DNA of 64,000 nt from Nocardia sp. BMG111209 (lineage in GTDB: Bacteria; Actinomycetota; Actinomycetes; Mycobacteriales; Mycobacteriaceae). Below the pieces are notes generated by a model, which was not told the origin of the DNA, did no database searches, and saw only the letters and a list, made by a program, of their open reading frames with translations. Below, in pieces: positions 55,551-64,000 of this stretch (its first letter is position 1; each line of letters opens with the position of its first letter). The stretch spans positions 186,001 through 250,000 of the forward strand of contig NZ_KB907309.1 of NCBI RefSeq assembly GCF_000381925.1. Direction: 5' to 3'. Made by a program: the position numbers and the translations under genes.

Positions 55551-56461
55551 GGTTCGATCACCTCTCCGGGTATCGTCGCCAATCCCATCCGTTGCGCGAC
55601 CCAGATCCGGTGGTAGCCGTTCTCGACGCCGTACCGGCCGTCGGTGCGGCGGACCAGCCGGGGTGCGTTGTCGCGGCCCAGGAAGCCGGTGTAGGTATCG
55701 GCGTAACTGCGTGCGCCGACACGTTTTTCGATGGTATCCCGGTTCCGGAAATAGTCGAGATCCCGGCCGAGCGCCAACGCCGGCACGATGATCCGGAAGA
55801 ACGCGTCCAGACCCCATTCGAGGTCGGCCGGGCTCACATCCGCCGGGAAATCGGCCGGGCCGTGTACCGCGCTGCCGGTCGTGTCGATCAATGCGAGCGG
55901 GACCATGCCGAAACCGTCCGGGAATCCGGGCGGGCGCTCGATCGTCACGGGCGCCACATCGGGTCCCGCGGCGCCGGGAGCGACCGGGCCGGTGTCGCGG
56001 ACGACCACCGTCGCGGAGACCGCCGCGGCGCCCACAGCGGCCGAGCCGGCGCGCAGATACCGGTCGAGATCCACGGCGATCGCGCCGAGTACGCGCTTCG
56101 TGTCACCGGTCGCCGCATCGACGACCCGGGCGAAACTGCGTGCCGCGACGCCGTATTCCCGCGCGGCCGTGTCGAACAGACGCCGGGCCAGGCGGGCCGC
56201 CGCGAGTTCCGTTTCGGCCCGGTCCAATTCGCGTCTCTCGGCCGAGCAGTCGGCCTCGCCTCGCATGCAGTACTCGTAGTCCCGCCGGGCGTGATCCACC
56301 CGGCGCCGGCGGGCGTCGGTCTCGGCGGCGATCTCCCGGTCCACCCGCTCCTGCGCGAAACTCACCGTGTCCCAGCCGATCCCGGCATCCTTGGCGTAGC
56401 GGTCCAGCGCCCGGCCGAGCCGCCGCACGACCTCCGGATCGTTGCGTGCGGTATCAGCCAC
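55547..56461 (-). CDS. ParB-like domain protein of the FtsK cluster, 304 aa
   Basis: GTG 56461 lies within the end of the FtsK gene (8-bp overlap). A long charged helical N-terminal half (DREIAAETDARRRRVDHARRDYEYC) precedes a C-terminal domain ending DGRYGVENGYHRIWVAQRMGLATIPGEVIEP. That ending matches the ParB/sulfiredoxin pattern (NG-x-HR and IP-x-x-V), known in DNA-binding CTPases, nucleases and some exported toxins. Possible effector or substrate of the system. No nuclease proof. Confidence 0.6.
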   Translation of the reverse strand: MADTARNDPEVVRRLGRALDRYAKDAGIGWDTVSFAQERVDREIAAETDARRRRVDHARRDYEYCMRGEADCSAERRELDRAETELAAARLARRLFDTAAREYGVAARSFARVVDAATGDTKRVLGAIAVDLDRYLRAGSAAVGAAAVSATVVVRDTGPVAPGAAGPDVAPVTIERPPGFPDGFGMVPLALIDTTGSAVHGPADFPADVSPADLEWGLDAFFRIIVPALALGRDLDYFRNRDTIEKRVGARSYADTYTGFLGRDNAPRLVRRTDGRYGVENGYHRIWVAQRMGLATIPGEVIEP

Positions 56462-59400
56462 GGTCGTCGCTCCCGGGCGTGAGCAGCCGGTCGAACCAGG
56501 CCGGCGACGGCTCGTCGAATCGCCGCACGATCGTGGTCCGGGCGTTGTCGTAGTCGTCGACCGCGAGCTGATTCGGCGAGAGGGACGAAGCCACCTCGGA
56601 GTCGATGAGCGTGCGCGAATCGTCCTCGCTCGCGGTGCCGAGCACCTTGTGCCCGAACTGCCGGAAACCCTCGTGATCGAAACGCCGCTCGAGCGAGGCG
56701 TTCCGATCACCCCACGCGATGACGTGCACGCCGACCTCGGGACCGCGCCGCAACACGTCGGCGAGCCGGCCGCTCTCGCTGTCGGGATCGAAACTGTCCG
56801 GACTCAGCTCGCGCGCCCGATGCACGCCGATGAGCACCAGCACGCGGGCAGGCGCGGCGTAGTCGTCCAGCTCGGTGCGCTCGGTGATCTCGGTACGCAG
56901 GGCGTCGAGTACATCGCCCAGCTTGCGGCGATGATTCGCCTGCGCCCCCGCCGCGCGCAGACGGGTGAAGGTGTCCTCGGAGCGGGCGTCGACGGCTGCG
57001 AAATCGAGGTAGTCGACCCGGACTCCGGCGGCCAGCAGCGCGGCCACGGCGATCGCCAGTACCCCGAGCGCGGATTGCGCGACCACCAACACATTGTTGC
57101 CCGGTTGCCGCTCCAGTTGCACCGTCACCGGCGGTGCCAGCGACATCGGCGCGCCGATCGGCAACCGCAGCGTCCCGGTCGGCTGCGATTCGGTGAACAG
57201 CTCGGGGGCGAAGTCCTCGACCGCCACCGGGACATCGCCCTCGAAGACGACCGGCTTGCCGGTACGGCCCGCCTGCTCGTCGGCCGACCTGAGCTCGTCG
57301 ATCAGCTCCGCGCGCAGTTCGGTGGACCAGTAGGCGCACTGGAAGCGGTTGTTGGCCTCCCGCAGTCCGCCGTGCGTGTTGATGATGCCCTCACCGGGTT
57401 TCGACAACAGCTGCGCGTCCGAATTACCCTCGGCCAGAAGCAGTTCGGAGTCCTGCGTGGAGCTGGCGAGGACCAGCCGGATCGGAATCTGGTTGAGCGC
57501 GGTACGGATCTTCTGCCCGCCGCCGGAAACCGATTGCGAGGCGAGGAGGGTGTGCACCCCGAAGGCCCGGCCCTGCCGGATGATCCGGTCCAGCAGTTCC
57601 GCACCGCGCGTCGAGGTGCTGTCGTCCTGTTCGAGCAGCATGTGGAACTCGTCGATGACGAGCACGATCCGCGGCAGCCGGTCGCCGGTGGCGCGGCGAT
57701 AGCGCCCGATCTCCAGCTGCCCCTGCGCGGCATTCTTGAAAAGCATTCCACGACGGGCGATTTCGGCATCCAGGCTCTCCAGGACGCTGATGCCGAAATC
57801 GCGGTTGGTCTCCACCGCGACCACCTTGGCATGCGGAAGTGCCCCGGTGGCATAGGGTTTGAACTCGACACCCTCCTTGAAGTCGATCAGGTAGAACTCG
57901 AGATCCGGTGGTGCGTACTGCAATGCGAAGCCGAGGATGATCGAGTGCAGCAGCACCGATTTGCCCGAGCCGGTGCGCCCGCCGATGAGCGCGCTCGAGG
58001 CGCCGACGGAGTCCAGCCGCAGTTCGGCCACCCCGGCGGCTCCCGCCCGGCCGAAGCGGGCCACGACGCGATCCTCCACCGCACCCCGCCACCAGGTTCG
58101 CGGGTCCCGCGGGTCGGCGACGGTCTCGACGGCGTCGCCGCTCGTGGCGGCGGCACGTTGTGCCGCCGCGTCGGCCAGTTCGGCCACCCGCCCCGGATCG
58201 ACCCTGGTGTCGGCCGCTTTCGCCAGCGTCCGCTCGACGTGGGCGAGCACCGCGGCGCGGGTCCGGTCCGTGGGGCGCGGATACGGATGCAACTGCCACT
58301 CCAGGCTGCTCTCTCGGACGAACCGGGTGGCGGCGACGCCGCGTGGCAGACCGAGCCGGGTGACCAGGGCACCGTCCTCACCACGGGTGAACGCGGTGGC
58401 GAGCGCGCCGAGGCCGCGGGTGTTGCGGTCCCGCACGGTGGCCGCGATCAGCACGCCCGCCCGGCGGCCGACGGTCGCGAGCCGCTCCAGCCGGGCGAAA
58501 GCCTCGTCGTCATAGGATTTTCCGTCGCGGGTGAACGCCTGCGGATGATCGAACAGCAGCAACAGACGGTAGGGTTCGGCCACCTCACCGGCCGCCCGGT
58601 TGTAGTCGGTGAGCGTTTCGTGCGTGCCCTGCAGGTACTTCTGGGTGACGAATGCGACGTGGTTCTCCAGTTCGGCGAGCAGTTCACCGACATTGTGTGC
58701 GGTCCAGACCTTCTGGCCGTAGATCTTCTCGCCCGCCTCGCCCAGGCCGTACAGGAAGTTCAGTGACGCGCCGACCTGCGCCGGATCGACGACATCGATG
58801 ACGAGCCGGCCCGCGGGCAGGGCGGCCAGCAGATCGAGGGTGAGGTTCTCCACCACCGCGGCGTCGTCGGTGACCAGGCCGCCGCATTCGTCGAGATCCA
58901 GCAGCGCGGGGATCTCCGGGACCCCGTCGAGGGCGAACCCGAATCGGTGGGTGTGCACACCGCCGGGCGGATCCGGGATCTCCAGTGCGGTGTCGAGCTG
59001 GATCCGGGTCGGCCGCACCAGTCCGATCGGGCACAGCAGCCGGGATACCGAGGGTTCGATCGCCTCGGCCTCGGCGGCCTGCCAGCACGGGCCTGCCTCC
59101 GGCAGGACCGGTGCGACGCCGGGCGCCTCGACCGCCGTGAAGTGCGTGAGATTCTGTGCCACAGCGGCATTCACCCGCCCGCGGAAGTCGGTGAACGCCG
59201 ACTCGTACAGCGCGGCCATGGAATTCGCGGCAGTGGCCTCGACTCCGCTCAGCGCGGACGGGAATTCGTTGAACGAGATCTGGGCGAGCGTGACGAGCCG
59301 GTGCCGCACCTCCATTCGCCGCACCCTGGTGAACTGGAAACCCGCGTTCTGGATGGATCCGAGCGTCGCCTCCGCCTCGGCCAGCCAGGCGCTCGCATCG

Positions 59401-59747
59401 CCGGCAACGACCTCGTACGAATTCGGCTGATAAGCGTTCCAGTTGTATTCGAACTGGTATTTCTCGACCATCGCCGTACGGATGGCCTCATGGGCCTCGT
59501 GCAGCGATCGGCGGGAGATCTCGAGCGTCTTGTCGATCCGGCGCTCGGTCGCCTCGGTGGCCGGCATGAGTTCGTCGGTGCGAGCGCTGATCCGGGTCAG
59601 CAGGCCGCTCAGTGCCGCGGCCGCGGCGACCCGCTGCCGATCGATCCGTTCGGCGAGTTCGCCGCGCCGCGCCAGCACCGGGAGGGCGGCGCCGGCCGCG
59701 GTGGACTCGTCGGCGGTGGTCGATTCACTGGTTCGAAGTGGTTGCAC
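56454..59747 (-). CDS. FtsK/SpoIIIE-type ATPase, cytoplasmic, 1097 aa
   Basis: GTG 59747 behind AAAGG; ATG 59771 is also in frame. N-terminal coiled coil (about 20-210); first ATPase-like module without Walker A (about 300-480); central canonical FtsK module with GGRTGSGKS (about 588), LIDFKEGVEF and IVLVIDEFHML (about 694); third degenerate module (about 860-1090). Three modules recall EssC/EccC of type VII secretion, but only the middle one is active and no transmembrane helices are present. Membrane anchoring may come from the neighbouring proteins at 59792-61985. It probably moves or sorts the small WXG-like proteins. Confidence 0.8.
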   Translation of the reverse strand: MQPLRTSESTTADESTAAGAALPVLARRGELAERIDRQRVAAAAALSGLLTRISARTDELMPATEATERRIDKTLEISRRSLHEAHEAIRTAMVEKYQFEYNWNAYQPNSYEVVAGDASAWLAEAEATLGSIQNAGFQFTRVRRMEVRHRLVTLAQISFNEFPSALSGVEATAANSMAALYESAFTDFRGRVNAAVAQNLTHFTAVEAPGVAPVLPEAGPCWQAAEAEAIEPSVSRLLCPIGLVRPTRIQLDTALEIPDPPGGVHTHRFGFALDGVPEIPALLDLDECGGLVTDDAAVVENLTLDLLAALPAGRLVIDVVDPAQVGASLNFLYGLGEAGEKIYGQKVWTAHNVGELLAELENHVAFVTQKYLQGTHETLTDYNRAAGEVAEPYRLLLLFDHPQAFTRDGKSYDDEAFARLERLATVGRRAGVLIAATVRDRNTRGLGALATAFTRGEDGALVTRLGLPRGVAATRFVRESSLEWQLHPYPRPTDRTRAAVLAHVERTLAKAADTRVDPGRVAELADAAAQRAAATSGDAVETVADPRDPRTWWRGAVEDRVVARFGRAGAAGVAELRLDSVGASSALIGGRTGSGKSVLLHSIILGFALQYAPPDLEFYLIDFKEGVEFKPYATGALPHAKVVAVETNRDFGISVLESLDAEIARRGMLFKNAAQGQLEIGRYRRATGDRLPRIVLVIDEFHMLLEQDDSTSTRGAELLDRIIRQGRAFGVHTLLASQSVSGGGQKIRTALNQIPIRLVLASSTQDSELLLAEGNSDAQLLSKPGEGIINTHGGLREANNRFQCAYWSTELRAELIDELRSADEQAGRTGKPVVFEGDVPVAVEDFAPELFTESQPTGTLRLPIGAPMSLAPPVTVQLERQPGNNVLVVAQSALGVLAIAVAALLAAGVRVDYLDFAAVDARSEDTFTRLRAAGAQANHRRKLGDVLDALRTEITERTELDDYAAPARVLVLIGVHRARELSPDSFDPDSESGRLADVLRRGPEVGVHVIAWGDRNASLERRFDHEGFRQFGHKVLGTASEDDSRTLIDSEVASSLSPNQLAVDDYDNARTTIVRRFDEPSPAWFDRLLTPGSDDRG

Positions 59748-59791
59748 GGGTGAGCCTTTCGGGTTCCACATGGTTCGCGGTGTACTGGCGC

Positions 59792-60934
59792 TCAGCCCGG
59801 CTGGAACGCGGTGCTGCCGTCGACGGGGTGCGTGGTGCTGATCACCTTGGCGTAGCAGTGGTCGGGGTCCAGCTGATTCGATCGGCACCAGTCGAGCGCA
59901 CCGCCGGCGTCGGCGAAGGTCACGCCGGCGGAGGTGATCCAGAAGTACTGGCCGCTGAACGTGGACCACGATCCCGACCACACCAGCCGCACGTTCGGAT
60001 AGCGCAGCCGCAGTTGCAGATGTTCGCGCAGGATCTCGGCGTCGTTCCAGGTGATGCCCTCCGCGAACCTGCCGTGTTCCTTCGAACTGAGCTGCGGCAC
60101 CCACCGATCCGCCAACTGACCGGCCACCGCGGGCCGGTCCGCGTCGGCGATCGCGGGCAGGGCCGCGCGCGCGATCGACTCGGCATCCGTCTCGGCTGCC
60201 GGTGTCACCGGGATCGGCTCGGTGCCGCCGGCGGCGGCGGTCCGGTCCACGGCAGCCGACGTCCGTGCGAAGGTGACCCGCAGCGCAGTCGGCGACCCGA
60301 TCAGATCCGGTGTCCGCCAATAGGTTCCAGCCGGAAAGCGGAAGACGTGGACCATCTGCGCGCGTGCGCCGGAGGTGGCGGGCAGATCGACGAGGCCGGC
60401 CGCGATCGGGAGCGAGCCGACGGAGACGGTCAGCTGCGCCCGTGGCGCCGACAGTGCGTCGCCGCCGGCGCATCCGGCGGTGATCGCGACCGTGATGTCC
60501 AGCGCGTCACCCCGGGCCACGATGCCGGTGACCGTGCCGCCGGGCGAGGTGGCGGAGCAGGCGGTGGCGGCGGCCGCCGCGGCCACGCCGGTCCGCTGCT
60601 CCGAACCGGCGGCGGGCGAACCGCCACTGTACGAGTCGCCGCCGTGCGAGCCACCGCCGTGCGAGCCGAGGACGACCGCCACCAGCACCAGGGCGACCAC
60701 ACCGACGGTCGCGGCGACGATGCCCAGTGGGGGTGTGGTGCTGCGCCGGATCGGCGGGCGGAACCGCAGCGGCTCCCCGACGGTCGTCGTCGCCTCGGTC
60801 CGAGTGGCGGTTTCCGGCGGCCCCGGCGCACCGGTCGCGGTATCCGGCGGCCGGACCGGGTCGGGTTTCGCCCGCTTCCGCAGATCGACGCGCGCCCCGG
60901 CCGGGCGTTCGTCGGTTTCGCGATCGACCGGCAT
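59792..60934 (-). CDS. Single-pass membrane protein of the FtsK cluster, 380 aa
   Basis: ATG 60934 behind GAGGTGA. A Pro/Thr/Arg-rich cytoplasmic tail (1-68, a likely kinase target given the neighbouring kinase), a transmembrane helix (about 69-90, GIVAATVGVVALVLVAVVLG), a Gly/Ser linker and an extracellular domain with spaced cysteines (ACSA, AGCAG, DWCRSNQ, DHCYAK). No family recognised. Layout resembles sensor or anchor subunits of ESX systems. Confidence 0.65.
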   Translation of the reverse strand: MPVDRETDERPAGARVDLRKRAKPDPVRPPDTATGAPGPPETATRTEATTTVGEPLRFRPPIRRSTTPPLGIVAATVGVVALVLVAVVLGSHGGGSHGGDSYSGGSPAAGSEQRTGVAAAAAATACSATSPGGTVTGIVARGDALDITVAITAGCAGGDALSAPRAQLTVSVGSLPIAAGLVDLPATSGARAQMVHVFRFPAGTYWRTPDLIGSPTALRVTFARTSAAVDRTAAAGGTEPIPVTPAAETDAESIARAALPAIADADRPAVAGQLADRWVPQLSSKEHGRFAEGITWNDAEILREHLQLRLRYPNVRLVWSGSWSTFSGQYFWITSAGVTFADAGGALDWCRSNQLDPDHCYAKVISTTHPVDGSTAFQPG

Positions 60935-61070
60935 ATCGGAGTCACCTCATGAGATACGATGGCCCGCAACGGGTTTCGAGAACACCGTGCGAGGGGAATG
61001 TAACCACGGTAGCCCGGTGGAATGTCCGGGGAGTATCCACCGTTCGGCCGACAGGACGGCCACGGCGGCA

Positions 61071-61985
61071 TCAATATCGCAGCGCGAATCGGTTGTTCCG
61101 GGCATCTTCCAGGGAGAACCCCAGCGTCCCGTTCCGCGCGGTCCGCACCGAGATTCGAATGGTCGTCAGGTTGAAACCACCTCGGGATATGTCGGTGTTG
61201 TCCCAGCTGTTCGGCACGAAGGTGTCACCGTCGGTGGTCGTGAACTCACCTACCTGATGCCATCCGGCGTACACCGCGACACGGTTGCAGCCGCGACCGG
61301 CGAAACCGGATTCCTGGGTGAGATATATCTGCCACGTTTCCCGGCCGCCTTCCTTCCAGTCGATCGAATACCGGTAGGAATCGCACTGGTAATAGCGGGA
61401 CCCGAAGGGAAATGCGGTCGACGCGAGTTTACCGGCGGAAACCCGTTCGCCGTGCTGCCAGCTCTCGGCTGCCTTCGGCAGCAGGAATGCGAACAGCGCG
61501 AACACCAGAACCCACCCGGTCACGACCGACGGCACCCTATGGTGCCACGGCCGGACCAACAGGAAAATCGCGGTGAGGGCGGCCAGGACGGCGACCCCGG
61601 CGAAATAGTCGGCCGGAAAATAGTCGCCGAGCGAACGCACCGCGCCGTCGTACACCGCGGGATCCGGTGCCATGAGCCCGGTCTTCCGCATCAGGAAGTG
61701 GCCGATCAGGTACGGCGCCAGCACCGTGATCGCGAGCGCGATCGCCAGCGTCAGGACGGCCTTGTCCGACTCACGGAGCGGGCCGGCCCGGCGCCGGCGG
61801 CTCTGCTCCCGGTCGGCCAGCTCCTGCCGGTGCACGTCGGCCTCGGCCAGGCGGCGTTCGTTGCGCAACGCGTCCCGATCGTCGTGGCGCCGCTCGACCT
61901 CCGTGCGGGCGAGGCCGGCGCCGGCGTGCAGCAGCACCACGGCGGCCAGTCGCGAATTGCCGTGGCGGGCATCCGATGTGGTCAT
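61071..61985 (-). CDS. Three-helix membrane protein, 304 aa
   Basis: ATG 61985 overlaps the kinase stop (ATGA). A cytoplasmic coiled-coil region (about 15-72, many Arg/Glu) is followed by three hydrophobic helices (about 75-97, 125-145 and 152-172), then an extracellular domain with Trp-rich strands (GGRETWQIYLTQESGF...). Translational coupling to a kinase suggests that it is a substrate or membrane partner. Function unknown. Confidence 0.65.
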   Translation of the reverse strand: MTTSDARHGNSRLAAVVLLHAGAGLARTEVERRHDDRDALRNERRLAEADVHRQELADREQSRRRRAGPLRESDKAVLTLAIALAITVLAPYLIGHFLMRKTGLMAPDPAVYDGAVRSLGDYFPADYFAGVAVLAALTAIFLLVRPWHHRVPSVVTGWVLVFALFAFLLPKAAESWQHGERVSAGKLASTAFPFGSRYYQCDSYRYSIDWKEGGRETWQIYLTQESGFAGRGCNRVAVYAGWHQVGEFTTTDGDTFVPNSWDNTDISRGGFNLTTIRISVRTARNGTLGFSLEDARNNRFALRY

Positions 61986-63649
61986 GCGTCGACATCCCTG
62001 CGGAGCGTGGCGAACCATTCGATCTCGTCGGCGTGCGCCGCCACGGCCGCCGCGACATCGCGCCGGACGGTGCGCAGATAGTCGTCGACGAATGCGTCGT
62101 CCGACGCCGCGAGCAGCAGCGCGAAACGGATGATGTGCGCCCGCGCCGCGTCGTCCAGCACGATCGCGCGGGCATCGGCCATCGCCCGTGCCTGCGATTC
62201 GATATCGTGCCAATTCGCGTCGACCAGTTTGTGCTCGGTCCGGTCCGGCCCGGCCAGGCAGCCCAGCAGATTCGTGCGGAACAACTCGCGGGCATCGTCC
62301 GCCGCGGCGGCGTCGAGGGCCAGCATCCGCAGTTCGGCGTGCGTACCGACCGGCCTGCCGCGATAACCGACCGGCGCATCGGGGGCGAGTTGTGCGACGA
62401 AATAGCTGGCGAGTTCGTCCGGCCCCCACTCCGCGCCGTACGAGCGCAGATCGGTGAAGGCGGCCTCGAATTCCGCCTCGTGGGTGAGCCAGCTCAGCAG
62501 CTGTTGCAGTCCCCGCCCGGCCAGCGCCCGCGCCGCGGCCTCGGGATGCGCGGCCATCGCCGCGCCGAGTTCGTCGGCCCGGAAGAACTGCCCGACACCG
62601 GGCAGCGGGTGCGGGATCGACGCGCGGTGCCGGTGTGGCGGCACGTCGGCGCCGGCCGCCTCGTCCGCGGTAGCGCGGTGCACCGGCGGGCTGCCGCCGT
62701 CGTGCCAGGCCGACACCTCGGCCATACCCCAGCGCCGCCGCGGATCCCGGGTGAGCAGGCCGGCGAGCAGCAGCTTCCACCGCTCGCGGTCCGCGCCGGC
62801 CAGTTCGACGGAATCCAGTGCCGCGAGCGAGACGTCCCGGACGGTGAGTTCGTGTTCGACCGTGCGTTCGTCGATGAAGCCGCCGTCCTCGTCGTCGCGT
62901 TGGAAGTAGGCCCGGCCGGCCAGCACGTGGAACATGACCATGCCGACGCTCCACCAGTCCGCCTCCGGCGTCACGTACTGTGTCGCGCCGGGAGCGCAGT
63001 AGGCGGCGGTCACCGCACCGAAGTTCGTCAGCTTCGACCGATCGCCCAGATCGACGCTGAGTCCGAAATCGCTCAGTACCAGGTCCAATGGCCGCTCGGC
63101 GCGGACCAGGATATTGCTCGGTTTGACGTCGCCGTGCACCAGCACCCGCGCGTTGCCGGCCCGCTGCATACCGTGCAGTGCCGTCGCGACCTGCCACAGC
63201 ACCTCGACGGCGGCGGCGTGGTCGCCGAAGCCGCCGTTGCGGTGGAGCAGCGCGTCCAGCGTGCCGAAGCGGCAGTACTCCATCACCTCGTAGTGCACCT
63301 CGTGATCCACCCCGCGCTCGGTGACCTGCACGGCGTACTCGGGCCGGAAGTGCTCGCGATATTCGGCGGAGCCGAAATCGGTGGCATAGCGGGGCGCGTT
63401 CCGGAACAGCTTGACCGCGAACTCGTTTCCCTCGGCATCCCGGCATCGGTAGACGGAGGCCTCCGCGCCCCGGCCGAGTTCCACGCCCATGCTGAGCCGG
63501 GCCGCCAGGCCGGGTGGCAGGTTCTCCCGGCGGAATTCGGCTTCGGGTGCGGCGACGCCGGGTGCGTCGATGCGGGTGGGCGGTGGGCCGGCCGGGGCGT
63601 GCGCGCGCGGCCCGTCGAGTCTGGTGGTCGCTGAATTCGGCTCTGTCAT
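61982..63649 (-). CDS. Hanks-type Ser/Thr protein kinase, soluble
   Basis: 555 aa. Kinase domain of about 52-320: glycine loop GRGAEASVY, Lys in FAVKLF, catalytic VHGDVKPSNIL (HGD instead of HRD) and SDFGLS; the activation segment has YCAPGATQYVTPEADWWSVG, in place of the usual APE. The C-terminal about 200 residues are helical and unassigned. No transmembrane helix, unlike PknA/PknB. Start and stop both overlap neighbours by 4 bp (PP2C upstream, membrane protein downstream), so kinase and phosphatase are made together. Confidence 0.85.
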   Translation of the reverse strand: MTEPNSATTRLDGPRAHAPAGPPPTRIDAPGVAAPEAEFRRENLPPGLAARLSMGVELGRGAEASVYRCRDAEGNEFAVKLFRNAPRYATDFGSAEYREHFRPEYAVQVTERGVDHEVHYEVMEYCRFGTLDALLHRNGGFGDHAAAVEVLWQVATALHGMQRAGNARVLVHGDVKPSNILVRAERPLDLVLSDFGLSVDLGDRSKLTNFGAVTAAYCAPGATQYVTPEADWWSVGMVMFHVLAGRAYFQRDDEDGGFIDERTVEHELTVRDVSLAALDSVELAGADRERWKLLLAGLLTRDPRRRWGMAEVSAWHDGGSPPVHRATADEAAGADVPPHRHRASIPHPLPGVGQFFRADELGAAMAAHPEAAARALAGRGLQQLLSWLTHEAEFEAAFTDLRSYGAEWGPDELASYFVAQLAPDAPVGYRGRPVGTHAELRMLALDAAAADDARELFRTNLLGCLAGPDRTEHKLVDANWHDIESQARAMADARAIVLDDAARAHIIRFALLLAASDDAFVDDYLRTVRRDVAAAVAAHADEIEWFATLRRDVDA

Positions 63650-64000
63650 CGGGATACTCCGGAATCGGTGGGCCGGTCGTGGCGGGCACCCGCGGCGGTG
63701 CCGGAACCCACTGCGGGCGTGAGTGTTTCGACCCCCACGATCGTGACGTTGTCGCCGCCGCCGGCGGCCAGCGCGAGGTCGCGCAGCCGCGGCACCGGAT
63801 CACCGGTCTCGGTCAGCGCGGCGGCTTCGACGGCGGCCGGCTCGGCGTAGTCGTCGAGTCCGTCGGTGCACAACAGGATTCCGGGGGCGGCGGGCAGCGG
63901 ACAGGTGAAGAAGTCCGGGGTGAGGATCAGGCGCCGGCCGCCGCCGAGAGCCTGCACGAGCCGGTTCGAACCGGGGCGGCGGTGGTCCACGGTCAGCTGC
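63646..64000 (-). CDS. PP2C-family Ser/Thr phosphatase (C-terminal part; cut by window edge)
   Basis: The last 117 codons of a PPM/PP2C phosphatase: LILTPDFF...GILLCTDGLDDYAE and GGGDNVTIVGVE, which carry the metal-binding Asp of the family. The TGA overlaps the kinase ATG. The N-terminus lies beyond base 64,000. It presumably reverses the action of the adjoining kinase. Confidence 0.85.
   Translation of the reverse strand, partial: QLTVDHRRPGSNRLVQALGGGRRLILTPDFFTCPLPAAPGILLCTDGLDDYAEPAAVEAAALTETGDPVPRLRDLALAAGGGDNVTIVGVETLTPAVGSGTAAGARHDRPTDSGVSR

Noticed and set aside
61071..63803. A 910-residue frame spanning kinase and membrane protein
   Set aside because: Only its last 304 residues (from ATG 61985) are coding; the rest is out of frame with the kinase.
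1..64000. CRISPR arrays, tRNA and rRNA genes, attachment sites
   Set aside because: No spaced direct repeats, no cloverleaf sequence and no direct repeats bounding the island were seen by eye; a tRNA search tool would settle the matter.

Overview
High-GC actinobacterial DNA with GTG starts, strong AGGAGG-type ribosome binding sites, many ATGA/GTGA gene overlaps, a secreted glycine-rich membrane protein of a type common in Nocardia and Rhodococcus, an ESX/WXG-like cluster and a fatty-acyl-CoA ligase. The best guess is Nocardia or a close relative. This is inferred from gene content and is not proven.

Positions 1-30,500 form a defence island. Its core is a complete type 2 BREX (Pgl) locus on the minus strand, in canonical order pglW-pglX-pglY-pglZ-brxD-brxHI (28,295 down to 6,368). 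Two insertion sequences break it. An IS4-family element sits in codon 69 of pglX with a 10-bp target duplication. An IS1380-family element sits three codons into pglY with a 5-bp duplication and separates the pglY start codon from its body. Removing both elements and one target copy each restores open genes of 1209 and 1303 codons. Downstream lies a second module: a DUF262 (GmrSD/ParB-like) protein whose HNH motif looks degenerate, coupled by GTGA overlap to a CBS-HEPN protein with an intact RNxxxH motif. A fused HsdM-HsdS methylase converges on the pair. Divergent from pglW, beyond a 42-bp dyad, is a two-gene unit encoding an unknown protein and an XRE-ImmA/IrrE regulator.

Positions 30,617-34,618 hold a three-layer nest: a host membrane-protein gene split by an IS3 element, which is itself split by an IS1182 element. 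All junctions and target duplications can be read.

Positions 35,097-37,565 hold a PknH-like lipoprotein, an exported EndoU-type nuclease toxin and a probable immunity protein. Then come metabolic genes (acyl-CoA ligase, secreted repeat protein, glutathione peroxidase).

Positions 40,757-47,034 form a five-gene operon: TPR protein, 51-aa zinc-ribbon protein, two proteins of unknown family, and a CHAT (caspase-like) protease. It looks like a protease-based conflict system. Positions 47,046-54,523 carry regulators (TetR, a tandem TetR with a likely AUU start, two HTH-only LuxR mini-proteins), a PaaK-like/ThiF-like pair, a SnoaL-like protein and an esterase.

Positions 54,551-64,000 (minus strand) are a PP2C phosphatase - Ser/Thr kinase - membrane proteins - FtsK/SpoIIIE ATPase - ParB-like protein - two small WXG-like helical proteins cluster, with almost every gene translationally coupled. 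It resembles a reduced type VII secretion or conflict system. No tRNA, rRNA or CRISPR array was seen.
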